Assembly (NCBI GenBank): GCA_038527215.1
Contig: JBCBGC010000010.1
Coordinates: 25,879-89,878, forward strand
Direction of reading: 5' to 3'
Source: JAWPMV01 sp038527215
Lineage (GTDB): Bacteria > Bacteroidota > Bacteroidia > J057
Length of the DNA stretch: 64,000 nucleotides
This document shows positions 8,457 through 16,035 of the stretch, piece by piece (positions within the stretch are counted from its first letter, which is position 1; every line of letters begins with the position of its first letter). The position numbers and the translations under genes were made by a program. The notes under the pieces are model-generated. The model saw only the letters and a program-made list of their open reading frames with translations, had not been told where the DNA came from and searched no databases.

Positions 8457-9596
8457 TTATGCCAGGGGTGAAGAAGCCCCTAAGGCTTTCAACACAGCGA
8501 TGGTATGATGTGCTTGTAATCGCTGGGCTTCAGCCAGGGCTTGGTTCAGTTGTGCTTGGGAGAGGAGGGGCTGCGGAGCTGAATCTGAAGCAGAAGACCA
8601 TTCTGCAGGCTCACCTAAGTACTGCCATAGCAGTTTAAGGGTATTGTTTAGCTGCCGTTTGAGCGTACCCGAAAGCTGAAACTCCGCGTCTTCATTCGAA
8701 AAATTTCTTTGGTCTATTTTTTCCCATACGTTGCGAAGGCCCGGAAGAATATCTGTAGAAAGCCCTGCTTGATTTTTTAAATATGAAGTGTTCAGTACCT
8801 TCCCAAGTTCGGGTAAAACCTGGATGAGGTTTCTGCCTTTTCCGGGTAAGCCAAGCGCGCTGAAATTACTCAAGACGATTTCCAGGATATCTATCCAATG
8901 CAAGCCGGATTTTGCGGGCTTGGGACCTTCCGCTGGAATTTCCGGTCTTTCTTCGGGGGGTAAAAAGGGCCAACTGGCTTCCTCCAGAACTTTACGCTGG
9001 AAAGGGGAGAGTTCGGGTACACTGTGGGGCCTAAGACCTGCCTGGTTCATCAGCAGAGGGTTTGCTCCCGCCGCAATCAGCATTTTGATCATGCCTGTCT
9101 TGCCAGCTTTGGCAGCCAGTAGAAGGGGCGTGTTGCCCTGCTGATCCTGAATATTTGCGCTTACTCCTTTATTTAATAAAGTCCCAACCAGTGAGGTTCG
9201 TTTTGATCGGCAAGCGATATGCAAAACCGTTTCTCCGGCTTGATTTTGGATCTCCAAATCCTGCGCCTCTATTAGCGGTTGATGCACCCAGCTAAGCTCT
9301 TCTTGTTGGATAGCATACATGAGGGCTGTATTTCCCGTGGCATCACTGGCGTTCAGATCAGCCTGTGCATCCAACAACAATTGCATACATCCATCCTGCC
9401 CGGAAAGCATCGCCTGCACGATGGCCGGCACCCCCTGCTCGTCCCGACTGTCCGGGCTAAACCCCTGGTCCAGCAATCCAGCCAGGATTTTTTCTTCTCC
9501 CATCTCCACAATTTTCACCAGAGAAGCCTCATTACAAGCGCCCGTGAGTCGCTTGCAACGCTGCCTATATCTGCGTCTTTTCCAGCGGGATATCAT
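8457..9596 (-). CDS. ankyrin-repeat protein
   Basis: A 379-residue cytosolic protein. Residues 1-25 are strongly basic. Residues ~28-205 hold about five ankyrin repeats (for example GNTALMYAI, GETVLHIACRSKRTSLVGTLLNKG, GNTPLLLAAKAGKTGMIKMLIAAGANP). Residues ~225-379 are helical with no family I recognise. Ankyrin repeats bind partner proteins. The gene lies 51 bp after the SMC-like gene on the same strand, where Wadjet operons carry the nuclease subunit JetD; no TOPRIM-like or nuclease motif is visible here. It may therefore be a binding partner or regulator of the SMC-like complex. That link rests on gene order only. Confidence 0.75.
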   Translation of the reverse strand: MISRWKRRRYRQRCKRLTGACNEASLVKIVEMGEEKILAGLLDQGFSPDSRDEQGVPAIVQAMLSGQDGCMQLLLDAQADLNASDATGNTALMYAIQQEELSWVHQPLIEAQDLEIQNQAGETVLHIACRSKRTSLVGTLLNKGVSANIQDQQGNTPLLLAAKAGKTGMIKMLIAAGANPLLMNQAGLRPHSVPELSPFQRKVLEEASWPFLPPEERPEIPAEGPKPAKSGLHWIDILEIVLSNFSALGLPGKGRNLIQVLPELGKVLNTSYLKNQAGLSTDILPGLRNVWEKIDQRNFSNEDAEFQLSGTLKRQLNNTLKLLWQYLGEPAEWSSASDSAPQPLLSQAQLNQALAEAQRLQAHHTIAVLKALGASSPLA

Positions 9597-9647
9597 AAGT
9601 TCTGCAAATTACCATCCTAACTTACGATTTTCCCGGGAGCTATTTTT

Positions 9648-12600
9648 TCAAGCGGTCAATAAAGGAAGGGATTGGACCTGATTGGCTTGTTCATAAAGGT
9701 GGTAAAAACTGACTTTTTCCAGGGGAAAAGCATGCCAGCGATAGGTGCCGATCATGAAGTAACAGCCTGATTGCAGGCAACTTTCATGAAGGGCAGATAC
9801 ATCAATGCCAGGTCCGGTTTGATCCAGATCGAAAAGCAACATCAATCCCTGAACCGGATGAAGGATTCGGCTCACCATCAGTTCATAGAGGCTTTGCATG
9901 ACCATGGCGGTAGATAAGCCAGGCCCGGTCAATTCAACCAATAGGTCCCAATCGAGGCTTTCCTGAGGAAATTGGGTGAGGATTTCAGCCAGAAGCTCTA
10001 AGCTTTCCCATATTCCTTTTTCCTGCTTCGTTGAAGGGTCCATCTGGAATAAATCCTGGTCATGTGGGCTTCCGTGGGATTGCTGGTACCAATTGACAAT
10101 TTGTTCCAAAAGCGGCCATAGTTGATGGGCCTTAGAGCGGAATTGGAGGTGTGATAAACTCCCTGTTTGAAGTGCAATCCACTGATTGAGTTTCGGGACA
10201 GCTTGCAACAGCGGTTGAAGACTGGAAATAATGGTCCCCATGCTTTCCTGGGATCGCTTTCTTGTAAGCACTCCATATGTTTCTTCCAGCCCTTTTTCCT
10301 GCAGGGTACGCAACTTTTGCAAGACCACTAATCCTGATTCCGGCGTTGATACTTCCAAAGGCAGACCCAAGGCATTAGCAGGAGAAAGGAGGCCGGTAAG
10401 CAGGTTGAGTTTTTGGAGGAGCTGATCTGCGGCAGTCTGTTGCTGTCGAATGGCCAGTTTAAAAAACCGGATGCGCTCTTGTAAGTGTTTCGGGCTGGTA
10501 TCTTCCTGCCCGGAAGAAGGGATAGGGGCAGAGGGAAGATGACCTGTAGACTGCAGAGGCTTGAGCAAGGCCAGGCCAGCTTCCCAGGCCTTTAGTTCTT
10601 GTTCCAGTTTTTCTACAGAAGGGTGGTGGTTCGCTGATACCTCGGGTTGTTGAAGAAGCGCGTTACGCTCCGCCAACCAGCTTGCCTCATGTACAAAAAA
10701 TGCCTGGAAATCCTGGGCATAATGCTCATGTAGGAACTGATCCTTACTCCCCTTTTTGGAAGCCGGCGGCGGCAGTTCATGGCAGGCAGTTTTGAACTTT
10801 TGCCAGAGTTCCTGCCTTTTTTGGCTTAGCTGTAAAATTTCCTGCTGGATTGCCTGAACCCGGTACAATTCTTTGATGCTTTGTTGGGCAAGAGCTTGTT
10901 GTTGCTGCTGTACCTCACGGGTCTGGCGCAGCTTTTTCTGTTTGAGTTGAATCCGCCATTGTTCGGCTGCCTGTTTTAACTCCTGCAGCTTTCGATTCAT
11001 TTCTTTACCTCGCTGCTGATACCGCTTGGTGAGCTTCACCTGAGCCTGATGCGCATAATGCTGAAATTGAGCGATTTCCTGCCTGATTTTTTCCGCTTCT
11101 TTTTCCCATAGATCCAGCTCTTCCTGCCAGTGTTCCAGGTCGGGAAGTTTGGTGTCAAAATCTGAAAGCTCCAGGCGGATCCCGAAAAGAAGGGGGCTTA
11201 GTTTTTCAATTTCAGCCCCGAAAACCGGTTGAAGGAGAATTTCTTCTTTGACCACTTTTCCCACTGTCTCCTGCCAATCCGGATAATGTTGTTCAAGCCA
11301 ATGGAGGAAGGAGGCATTCACCTGGGTTAGAACTTCTTTTCGCTTCCTGATAAGCTGATCCAGTTCCTTGGATCTGGTTTGAAGCAGAGACATTTTCTCT
11401 TCCTGCTCTTTTTCTAAGGTATGCGAAGCATCTTTGAGCCGTTGTTGATTGAGCTGCTGACGCATTTCTATTTTGACAATCTCCTTCTCAATGCTCAAGA
11501 GCTGCTCAGCATCAGCTTCACTCTGTTGGGATGCATCTGAAGGGCTGGAAGGGTTCTGGGCTGGCAACAATAGTTGTTGAGAAGCCTGAATAAAATCCTG
11601 GTGCAGCTTTTCTATTTCCTGATCCAGGCTTTCCATGGCTTCCCATTCTTTCCAACTCAGTAGATCAACTGGCAAGGAGGAGATGGGATGCTGTAATCCC
11701 GGCGACTCAAGGGTAAGATGTTGATACCTGGTGCGGAGTTTTTGCGTGATTTCCAGTTGGGATTCTAGCCTCCCAAGTCGATAGTGCGGATGAGCCGCGA
11801 TATCTTGCTGCTTCGCCGATTGGCTGGCTTCTGTTATGGTGACTTTTAGGTGCGCTATGGCAGTTTGTCCATCTGCCCAGGCCTGGATGAGCTTTTCCCG
11901 ATAGGTTTGGTAATTCTGTTGAGCCTGTAAAAAACTTTTTTCCAGGCTATTTATATGCGGCATAGACGCTAGCATGCGTTGAAGCTGGTGCAGGTCCCTT
12001 CGGTCTTGCAGGATTGGCTGCAGGGCTTGCCTAAGCGGCTGAATATTCAACCTGGGTTCCAATACATCCTGGCCCGCCAGCAACAAAGTTGTCAGCCGGG
12101 TGGAAGTCATGTCTTCTGAGGTAAAGATCTGGCTGAGCCATTGGCGGAGAAATTGAGGGTGGTCCGTAGGTAACCAGGAGCTGAATTTGGGCGAGCGACT
12201 TTTAGGCGCTTTGCCGTAAAACCGGTGTAGGTAATCCTGGGGCCCCATGGGAGCGGTAAGGCCCATTTTTGCGGCCTTGATGGCCTGGATAATGTCGGTG
12301 ATACTCCAACTTTTTACCGGTTCCTCCAAGACAGCTTCCAAGTTCCCTTTTCCCATGCGAAAAACGGGCAAGCCTTTTTCCAGAGAAAGAATGATAAAAG
12401 CTGCTTTGCCCTGAGGATGGCCGCTGAGGATCAAGCCAGCTTCCTCATGAGGAAGAAAACAGCTTAATCGTTGGGAGTACATACCGGGATGAATGGCTGT
12501 TTGAAAATCCCCTCCTAAAAATAATGACATGGCGTGTAGAGGCAGTACCCCGCTGGCCTCGGGCCCTTTTATATAAAGAGAGGTGTTTAGGGCAAATCGC

Positions 12601-12656
12601 TGGAAGGGAAAAGGCCCACTTTGGACAAAAATGAGTTCGTCAAAAAGGCTAGACAT
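9648..12656 (-). CDS. MukB/MksB/JetC-like SMC protein with degenerate ATPase motifs
   Basis: A 1002-residue protein with SMC layout: an N-terminal head part (1-190), long coiled coils (~195-345 and ~400-700, Gln/Glu/Lys-rich), more helices, and a C-terminal head part (~890-990). The N-terminus aligns by eye with MksB/JetC (strand-rich start, then a P-loop position). Where GPNGSGKST is expected it has GPEASGVLP (31-39), so the Walker A Lys and Ser/Thr are V37, L38 and P39. The C-terminus has LSTAM (914-918) in place of the LSTGE-type signature, and LLFDLDQTGPGID (940-952) in place of LLLDEAxxxLD: the Walker B Asp is kept (D943), the catalytic Glu is L944. The frame is intact with no stops. It starts 6 bp after the kite gene. 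It is probably an ATPase-dead member of an SMC-kleisin-kite complex. Confidence 0.75.
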   Translation of the reverse strand: MSSLFDELIFVQSGPFPFQRFALNTSLYIKGPEASGVLPLHAMSLFLGGDFQTAIHPGMYSQRLSCFLPHEEAGLILSGHPQGKAAFIILSLEKGLPVFRMGKGNLEAVLEEPVKSWSITDIIQAIKAAKMGLTAPMGPQDYLHRFYGKAPKSRSPKFSSWLPTDHPQFLRQWLSQIFTSEDMTSTRLTTLLLAGQDVLEPRLNIQPLRQALQPILQDRRDLHQLQRMLASMPHINSLEKSFLQAQQNYQTYREKLIQAWADGQTAIAHLKVTITEASQSAKQQDIAAHPHYRLGRLESQLEITQKLRTRYQHLTLESPGLQHPISSLPVDLLSWKEWEAMESLDQEIEKLHQDFIQASQQLLLPAQNPSSPSDASQQSEADAEQLLSIEKEIVKIEMRQQLNQQRLKDASHTLEKEQEEKMSLLQTRSKELDQLIRKRKEVLTQVNASFLHWLEQHYPDWQETVGKVVKEEILLQPVFGAEIEKLSPLLFGIRLELSDFDTKLPDLEHWQEELDLWEKEAEKIRQEIAQFQHYAHQAQVKLTKRYQQRGKEMNRKLQELKQAAEQWRIQLKQKKLRQTREVQQQQQALAQQSIKELYRVQAIQQEILQLSQKRQELWQKFKTACHELPPPASKKGSKDQFLHEHYAQDFQAFFVHEASWLAERNALLQQPEVSANHHPSVEKLEQELKAWEAGLALLKPLQSTGHLPSAPIPSSGQEDTSPKHLQERIRFFKLAIRQQQTAADQLLQKLNLLTGLLSPANALGLPLEVSTPESGLVVLQKLRTLQEKGLEETYGVLTRKRSQESMGTIISSLQPLLQAVPKLNQWIALQTGSLSHLQFRSKAHQLWPLLEQIVNWYQQSHGSPHDQDLFQMDPSTKQEKGIWESLELLAEILTQFPQESLDWDLLVELTGPGLSTAMVMQSLYELMVSRILHPVQGLMLLFDLDQTGPGIDVSALHESCLQSGCYFMIGTYRWHAFPLEKVSFYHLYEQANQVQSLPLLTA

Positions 12657-12662
12657 GATGAA

Positions 12663-13196
12663 TTAATAGGAAGAAGTGGATTGATAGAGATGAAGGACCA
12701 TGTGCTGGAGGTAGGAAAAAGCAGACAAGACTAAATAGCTATCCTCTGCTTCCAGATATTCAACCAGGTTGAGTTTCTCTAATTGTCTCAACAGGGCCTT
12801 GATCCGCTCCAGAGGTTGGGCACTACTGGCGCGCATGGGGAGTTGAAGGAGTAATTGGGCCAGTTCCGGTTTTTCCCGGCAAGCTTCCAGGATTCGCTGG
12901 GGCTGTAACCGATGGCCTGGACTTAGATGTACATGGTAGGCTGACAGAAAGTGATACCAGGCCAGGTAGCGGGTAAGCATCTCCTGCTTCTCAGCTATTT
13001 CGTGCGCCATTAAAGGCGCCAGCATGTATATATAGCCTTCCCCTTTGCAGAGGGTATAGCCCAGCGCCGCGAAGTGATTGGCCAGGATAGGAAATTCCTG
13101 TTGGGTATGGGAAAACAAGAGCTGGCGGTGAAGATTTTGGCTGTTTTCGCTCAAAAATCCTCCTGCCTGTAGGTGGGTGAAAATCTCGGAAACCAT
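12663..13196 (-). CDS. kite subunit of an Mks/Jet-type SMC complex (MksE/JetB/DUF4194-like)
   Basis: A 177-residue protein built of two small winged-helix-like parts. The start (FTHLQAGGFLSENSQNLHRQLLFS) followed by FAALGYTLCKGEGYIYML matches the MksE/JetB (DUF4194) pattern, in which a small N-terminal domain is followed by a FaxLGxxLxxxxxxgyaYL segment. Kite proteins dimerise and bind the kleisin next to the SMC heads. It lies between the kleisin-like gene (70 bp upstream) and the SMC-like gene (6 bp downstream), the order of jetA-jetB-jetC. A consensus -7 element at 13217-13224 gives it a private start point about 14 bp upstream of its ATG. Family assignment is by pattern recognition, not by a search. 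Confidence 0.7.
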   Translation of the reverse strand: MVSEIFTHLQAGGFLSENSQNLHRQLLFSHTQQEFPILANHFAALGYTLCKGEGYIYMLAPLMAHEIAEKQEMLTRYLAWYHFLSAYHVHLSPGHRLQPQRILEACREKPELAQLLLQLPMRASSAQPLERIKALLRQLEKLNLVEYLEAEDSYLVLSAFSYLQHMVLHLYQSTSSY

Positions 13197-13216
13197 AGGA
13201 ATAATCTCAACTACTC

Positions 13217-13224
13217 CAAAGATA
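13217..13224 (-). promoter_or_regulatory. Bacteroidota -7 element for the kite/SMC-like genes
   Basis: On the minus strand TATCTTTG matches TAnnTTTG exactly and lies 20 bp before the kite start codon, implying a very short 5' UTR. The -33 position is occupied by a T-rich stretch inside the direct repeats rather than a clean TTTG. Confidence 0.6.
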
Positions 13225-13232
13225 TGAGATTT

Positions 13233-13272
13233 TTGATAAAAAAATTAGCTAAAATTGATAAAAATATTAGCT
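13233..13272. repeat. two 18-bp direct repeats upstream of the kite/SMC-like promoter
   Basis: The two copies are TTGATAAAAAAATTAGCT (13233-13250) and TTGATAAAAATATTAGCT (13255-13272). They match at 17 of 18 positions with a 22-bp period, two helical turns. They cover the -33 area of the predicted promoter, and the second copy runs six bases into the kleisin-like gene. This is the layout of a tandem operator. Confidence 0.75.
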
Positions 13273-14364
13273 GCTGGCTAAACTTATGTGAGCCACTTTC
13301 AGGCCCTGAAAGGGAAGGGAGGCCGGGGAAATACTCAGTTGATCTCGATAGATGTCCACCAGGCTGGTGAACAGGTAGATCAGCTCTGCGGGGGAAAGAT
13401 GTTGCGTGAATGAGGAGGCTTGGAGAAAAGAAAAGAGGTCTTTTCCTTGGGCCTGAAAAGCCGCAAATATTTCTTCCAGGGAAATCCCCGGCTCACTGCT
13501 AAGACCTGGCTGGTCTTTCGGGAAAGGCCGGGAAGCTGGAGGCGTCTGGCGAGGACCGATTAGTTCTTGCTTAGCCGGATGGGCTACCGGATGAAACCAA
13601 TCTCCTGCTTGAGATTTTTCCTGATGGATCAGCGGCTGAGTAACCGCATAAAGCCGCAATAGTTCCTGCCAGGTAGCAAGGTGAGCCTGGGAGGGTTCCA
13701 GGAGTAAGAGTTCCTGGCTCCATCGCCGGAAAAAGCCCTGACAACTTTCACAAGCTTCCAATGCCTGATTCCAGAGCCGAATAAAGAGGGGATTCGTTTC
13801 CAGGGCAAACCATTCCGTTTCAAACAGCAGCTGTTGAAGGCTGGACAGCTCTTGGGCAAAATCCTCAACGATCTGTAAAAAATGGTCTCGCTTCCGGGCG
13901 AATACTTCCAGATTGTTTTCCAGACAAATCGAGGCTTTGGCAGATTGGCTCCAGTCGAAGCAAGCTGGCCATATTTCCAATCCTACTTGTTGCAGCAGGG
14001 CGGTCATGGTCTCGGACTCTGGTGCGGCTTCAGTGGGAGGTCGCTGTTCCAGCACGGAAAGCAGAAAGCTGAATTGCTGGTGAAGCTCCTTTACCAAAGG
14101 GTAGGGGCGATACGTCGGAGAAAAAGTATGAGGAGCGAGGAGTTTTTGCACGTGAGGAGCCAGATGCAGGTAGGCCCCTTTTTGGATGAATAAGCCTCGC
14201 TTAAGCAGCGCCTGCAGGCGGCTTTTTTCCTGCCTCAAATGCTCCCAAAGTGCTTCATCATCTTCCCTCACGGTCTGGTAAGGCTGGCTGAGCAGGTACT
14301 GCAAAGCAGCCCTTTCACTATAAACCTGAGAAAACCAGGTAATGGGATGAGAAGAAGTATTCAC
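13267..14364 (-). CDS. kleisin-like subunit of an Mks/Jet-type SMC complex (JetA/MksF-like)
   Basis: A 365-residue, mostly helical protein. Residues 1-75 look like a winged helix (YLLSQPYQTVREDDEALWEHL, then a basic helix and GAYLHLAPHV). Residues ~85-260 are long helices, then a Pro-rich linker (~270-300), then a helical C-terminus (ISLEEIFAAFQ, LSPAELIYLFTSLVDIY). An N-terminal wHTH, helical middle and small C-terminal domain is the layout of MukF/MksF/JetA kleisins, which bridge the SMC heads. Sequence similarity alone is weak; the call depends on the kite and SMC-like genes that follow in jetABC order. It starts 38 bp after the preceding minus-strand gene, so all are probably one operon. 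Confidence 0.6.
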   Translation of the reverse strand: MNTSSHPITWFSQVYSERAALQYLLSQPYQTVREDDEALWEHLRQEKSRLQALLKRGLFIQKGAYLHLAPHVQKLLAPHTFSPTYRPYPLVKELHQQFSFLLSVLEQRPPTEAAPESETMTALLQQVGLEIWPACFDWSQSAKASICLENNLEVFARKRDHFLQIVEDFAQELSSLQQLLFETEWFALETNPLFIRLWNQALEACESCQGFFRRWSQELLLLEPSQAHLATWQELLRLYAVTQPLIHQEKSQAGDWFHPVAHPAKQELIGPRQTPPASRPFPKDQPGLSSEPGISLEEIFAAFQAQGKDLFSFLQASSFTQHLSPAELIYLFTSLVDIYRDQLSISPASLPFQGLKVAHISLASS

Positions 14365-14402
14365 GCTGGCATCCTTTTGCCCAAAAGTACGGTCAATTCT
14401 GC

Positions 14403-15851
14403 TTATTCCACGCTTTCCAGTTCGCTTATTTTTTCCCTAAGCCAGTTTATGTTGGCGATCTCCCGCTTTCGGTCTATGCGGTTGCGGAGTTTTTCTGCCG
14501 CTTTCAGAAAATTCTGGGGATGATCGATCCATTTCTGCGTGCGGAGCTGGTTGAGTTTTTTGACAAAAACCAACAGGTTAAGATGGGTCTTTCGTTGGTA
14601 CTGGGAAATCAATTGGTTACGACGCAAACTCTGCTCAAACGCATGGATCAAAGACAAGAGCCCTTCTTGGTCAGCAAGTTCGTAGTAGATTTTCAGCAAA
14701 AGGGTTTTGGCCCCCAAATAATAAAATACATCCTCTATTTCCAGGTCCACCAACAACTTCATCGCCTGGCGGGAAGCTCCCTGACCATGATGTAGTAAAT
14801 ATGCCTGGTTATAAGCTAAGACTCCTTTGCGTTGGTCTGGACTGATTTTGTCCGCTATGTCGTGGAGGAAAGAAGCCGTCCAGGCAAAATCCTTTACCCT
14901 GACCCCCAGGGTTACCATATTTTTGACGTCGGTGGGGGAGATATAGCCTCGCACAAACACCAACTCCTTGACCAGCATATCCTGATACAAATCCAGAGAT
15001 TCCCGGATAAAAGTAGACTGGCCCAGGTTGATCTGCTTGATGCAAAAATTTAAGGCATGTTGATACAGGCCCAGGGCTTCTGCTTTTGGGATGGCCGGTC
15101 CGGTGGTATACAAAGCCTTTTTGAATTGAAAATAGGTTTCAGCAGCTTCATTTTGTTGCAGGATCAATACCAAATAGTACAAACGGATCAAAGGAAAGGC
15201 ATGATAGGCCTCCAGCCTCGGCTTCAGATAGGTTAAAAAATGATCAATCTTTTCCTGAGAGATCTCGGCCTGCAGAATTTTATGCTGATTGACCCACTGA
15301 CACATATTCCGAAGGGTGTTCTGGACAAAAAATACTTCCAAAGAAACAATTTTGTCTTCGATGCTTTTTTCCACCTCTCGTTTTCCCTGACCTAGCTTAA
15401 AGGTGTAGGCTTCCTCCGCGCTAAGGTATCTCCATAGGTGATGGTTGGTATCGGTCAAGTGATCCGCAGTCAGGTGTTTTTCCAAGCGGGCATGGGTTTG
15501 CCAAAAGGGTTTTTCCCATCCTTCCCTGGCTTGCCGTTGTAGCAAGAGAAGTTCTGCCGAGACCGGACTTTCTTGTAGGGCTTCGACCTGTAAAAACTGA
15601 TGAAAAAGTTTTTTTAAGTAGGAAATCAGATGCGTAATGCGCGCCTTTTTGAAGAGTATATCTGGGAAAAAATCTACGTGGAGTTGGTGGTAGTTAAGCG
15701 GTTCGGTGGGCGTAGCCTGGTAGATCGCGTCCAGGAGGTTTAACAGCTTGGGGTCAGTATTGAAGTAAGGAGAATCCACAAATTTTCGGAATCGCTTTTG
15801 TTCCCAATGATCAAGGGCGTGCAATTGTTGTTGAAAATTCAGTGATTCCAT
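14403..15851 (-). CDS. all-helical TPR-like protein of unknown function
   Basis: A 482-residue cytosolic protein without signal peptide. The N-terminus, with an RFRKFVDSPYFN segment near residue 20, is typical of a Bacteroidota family of unknown function often found in several copies per genome. The body is a chain of helix pairs resembling degenerate TPR units (LYQHALNFCIKQ, LLKIYYELADQEGLLSLIHAFEQS). No catalytic motif is visible. It heads the minus-strand operon that continues with the kleisin-like, kite and SMC-like genes (38-bp gap), so it may serve as a scaffold there, or simply be a fortuitous neighbour. Confidence 0.6.
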   Translation of the reverse strand: MESLNFQQQLHALDHWEQKRFRKFVDSPYFNTDPKLLNLLDAIYQATPTEPLNYHQLHVDFFPDILFKKARITHLISYLKKLFHQFLQVEALQESPVSAELLLLQRQAREGWEKPFWQTHARLEKHLTADHLTDTNHHLWRYLSAEEAYTFKLGQGKREVEKSIEDKIVSLEVFFVQNTLRNMCQWVNQHKILQAEISQEKIDHFLTYLKPRLEAYHAFPLIRLYYLVLILQQNEAAETYFQFKKALYTTGPAIPKAEALGLYQHALNFCIKQINLGQSTFIRESLDLYQDMLVKELVFVRGYISPTDVKNMVTLGVRVKDFAWTASFLHDIADKISPDQRKGVLAYNQAYLLHHGQGASRQAMKLLVDLEIEDVFYYLGAKTLLLKIYYELADQEGLLSLIHAFEQSLRRNQLISQYQRKTHLNLLVFVKKLNQLRTQKWIDHPQNFLKAAEKLRNRIDRKREIANINWLREKISELESVE

Positions 15852-15872
15852 TTAATCGATTTTGATGGAGTG

Positions 15873-15901
15873 AGGTCTAATAAATATAGAAAAATAGACC
15901 T
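15873..15901. promoter_or_regulatory. operator-like inverted repeat over the operon promoter
   Basis: AGGTCTA (15873-15879) and TAGACCT (15895-15901) form a perfect 7-bp inverted repeat with a 15-bp AT-rich centre. On the minus strand the centre contains TATATTTA, close to the -7 consensus, 30-40 bp before the start at 15851. Repressor binding here would cover the promoter. Confidence 0.4.
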
Positions 15902-15987
15902 GTTATTCGATGAATGGGGATATAAATACAAAATTAAATACTCGATTTTTTATAAATATTGTGTTTTCTCACTTGTGGCTCCAGCGG

Positions 15988-15995
15988 TAGATTTG
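15988..15995 (+). promoter_or_regulatory. -7 promoter element for the repeat surface-protein gene
   Basis: TAGATTTG matches TAnnTTTG and lies 40 bp before the ATG at 16036. No clean TTTG is found at the expected -33 distance, so the assignment is tentative. Confidence 0.4.
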
Positions 15996-16035
15996 TAAGG
16001 TGATATAAAAATCCACCATACAAATACTTCAAATC

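Noticed and set aside
9648..12656. The SMC-like gene as a frameshifted or dead pseudogene
   Set aside because: The 1002-codon frame is uninterrupted, both head halves and coils are present, and spacing to its neighbours is tight, so it looks maintained.
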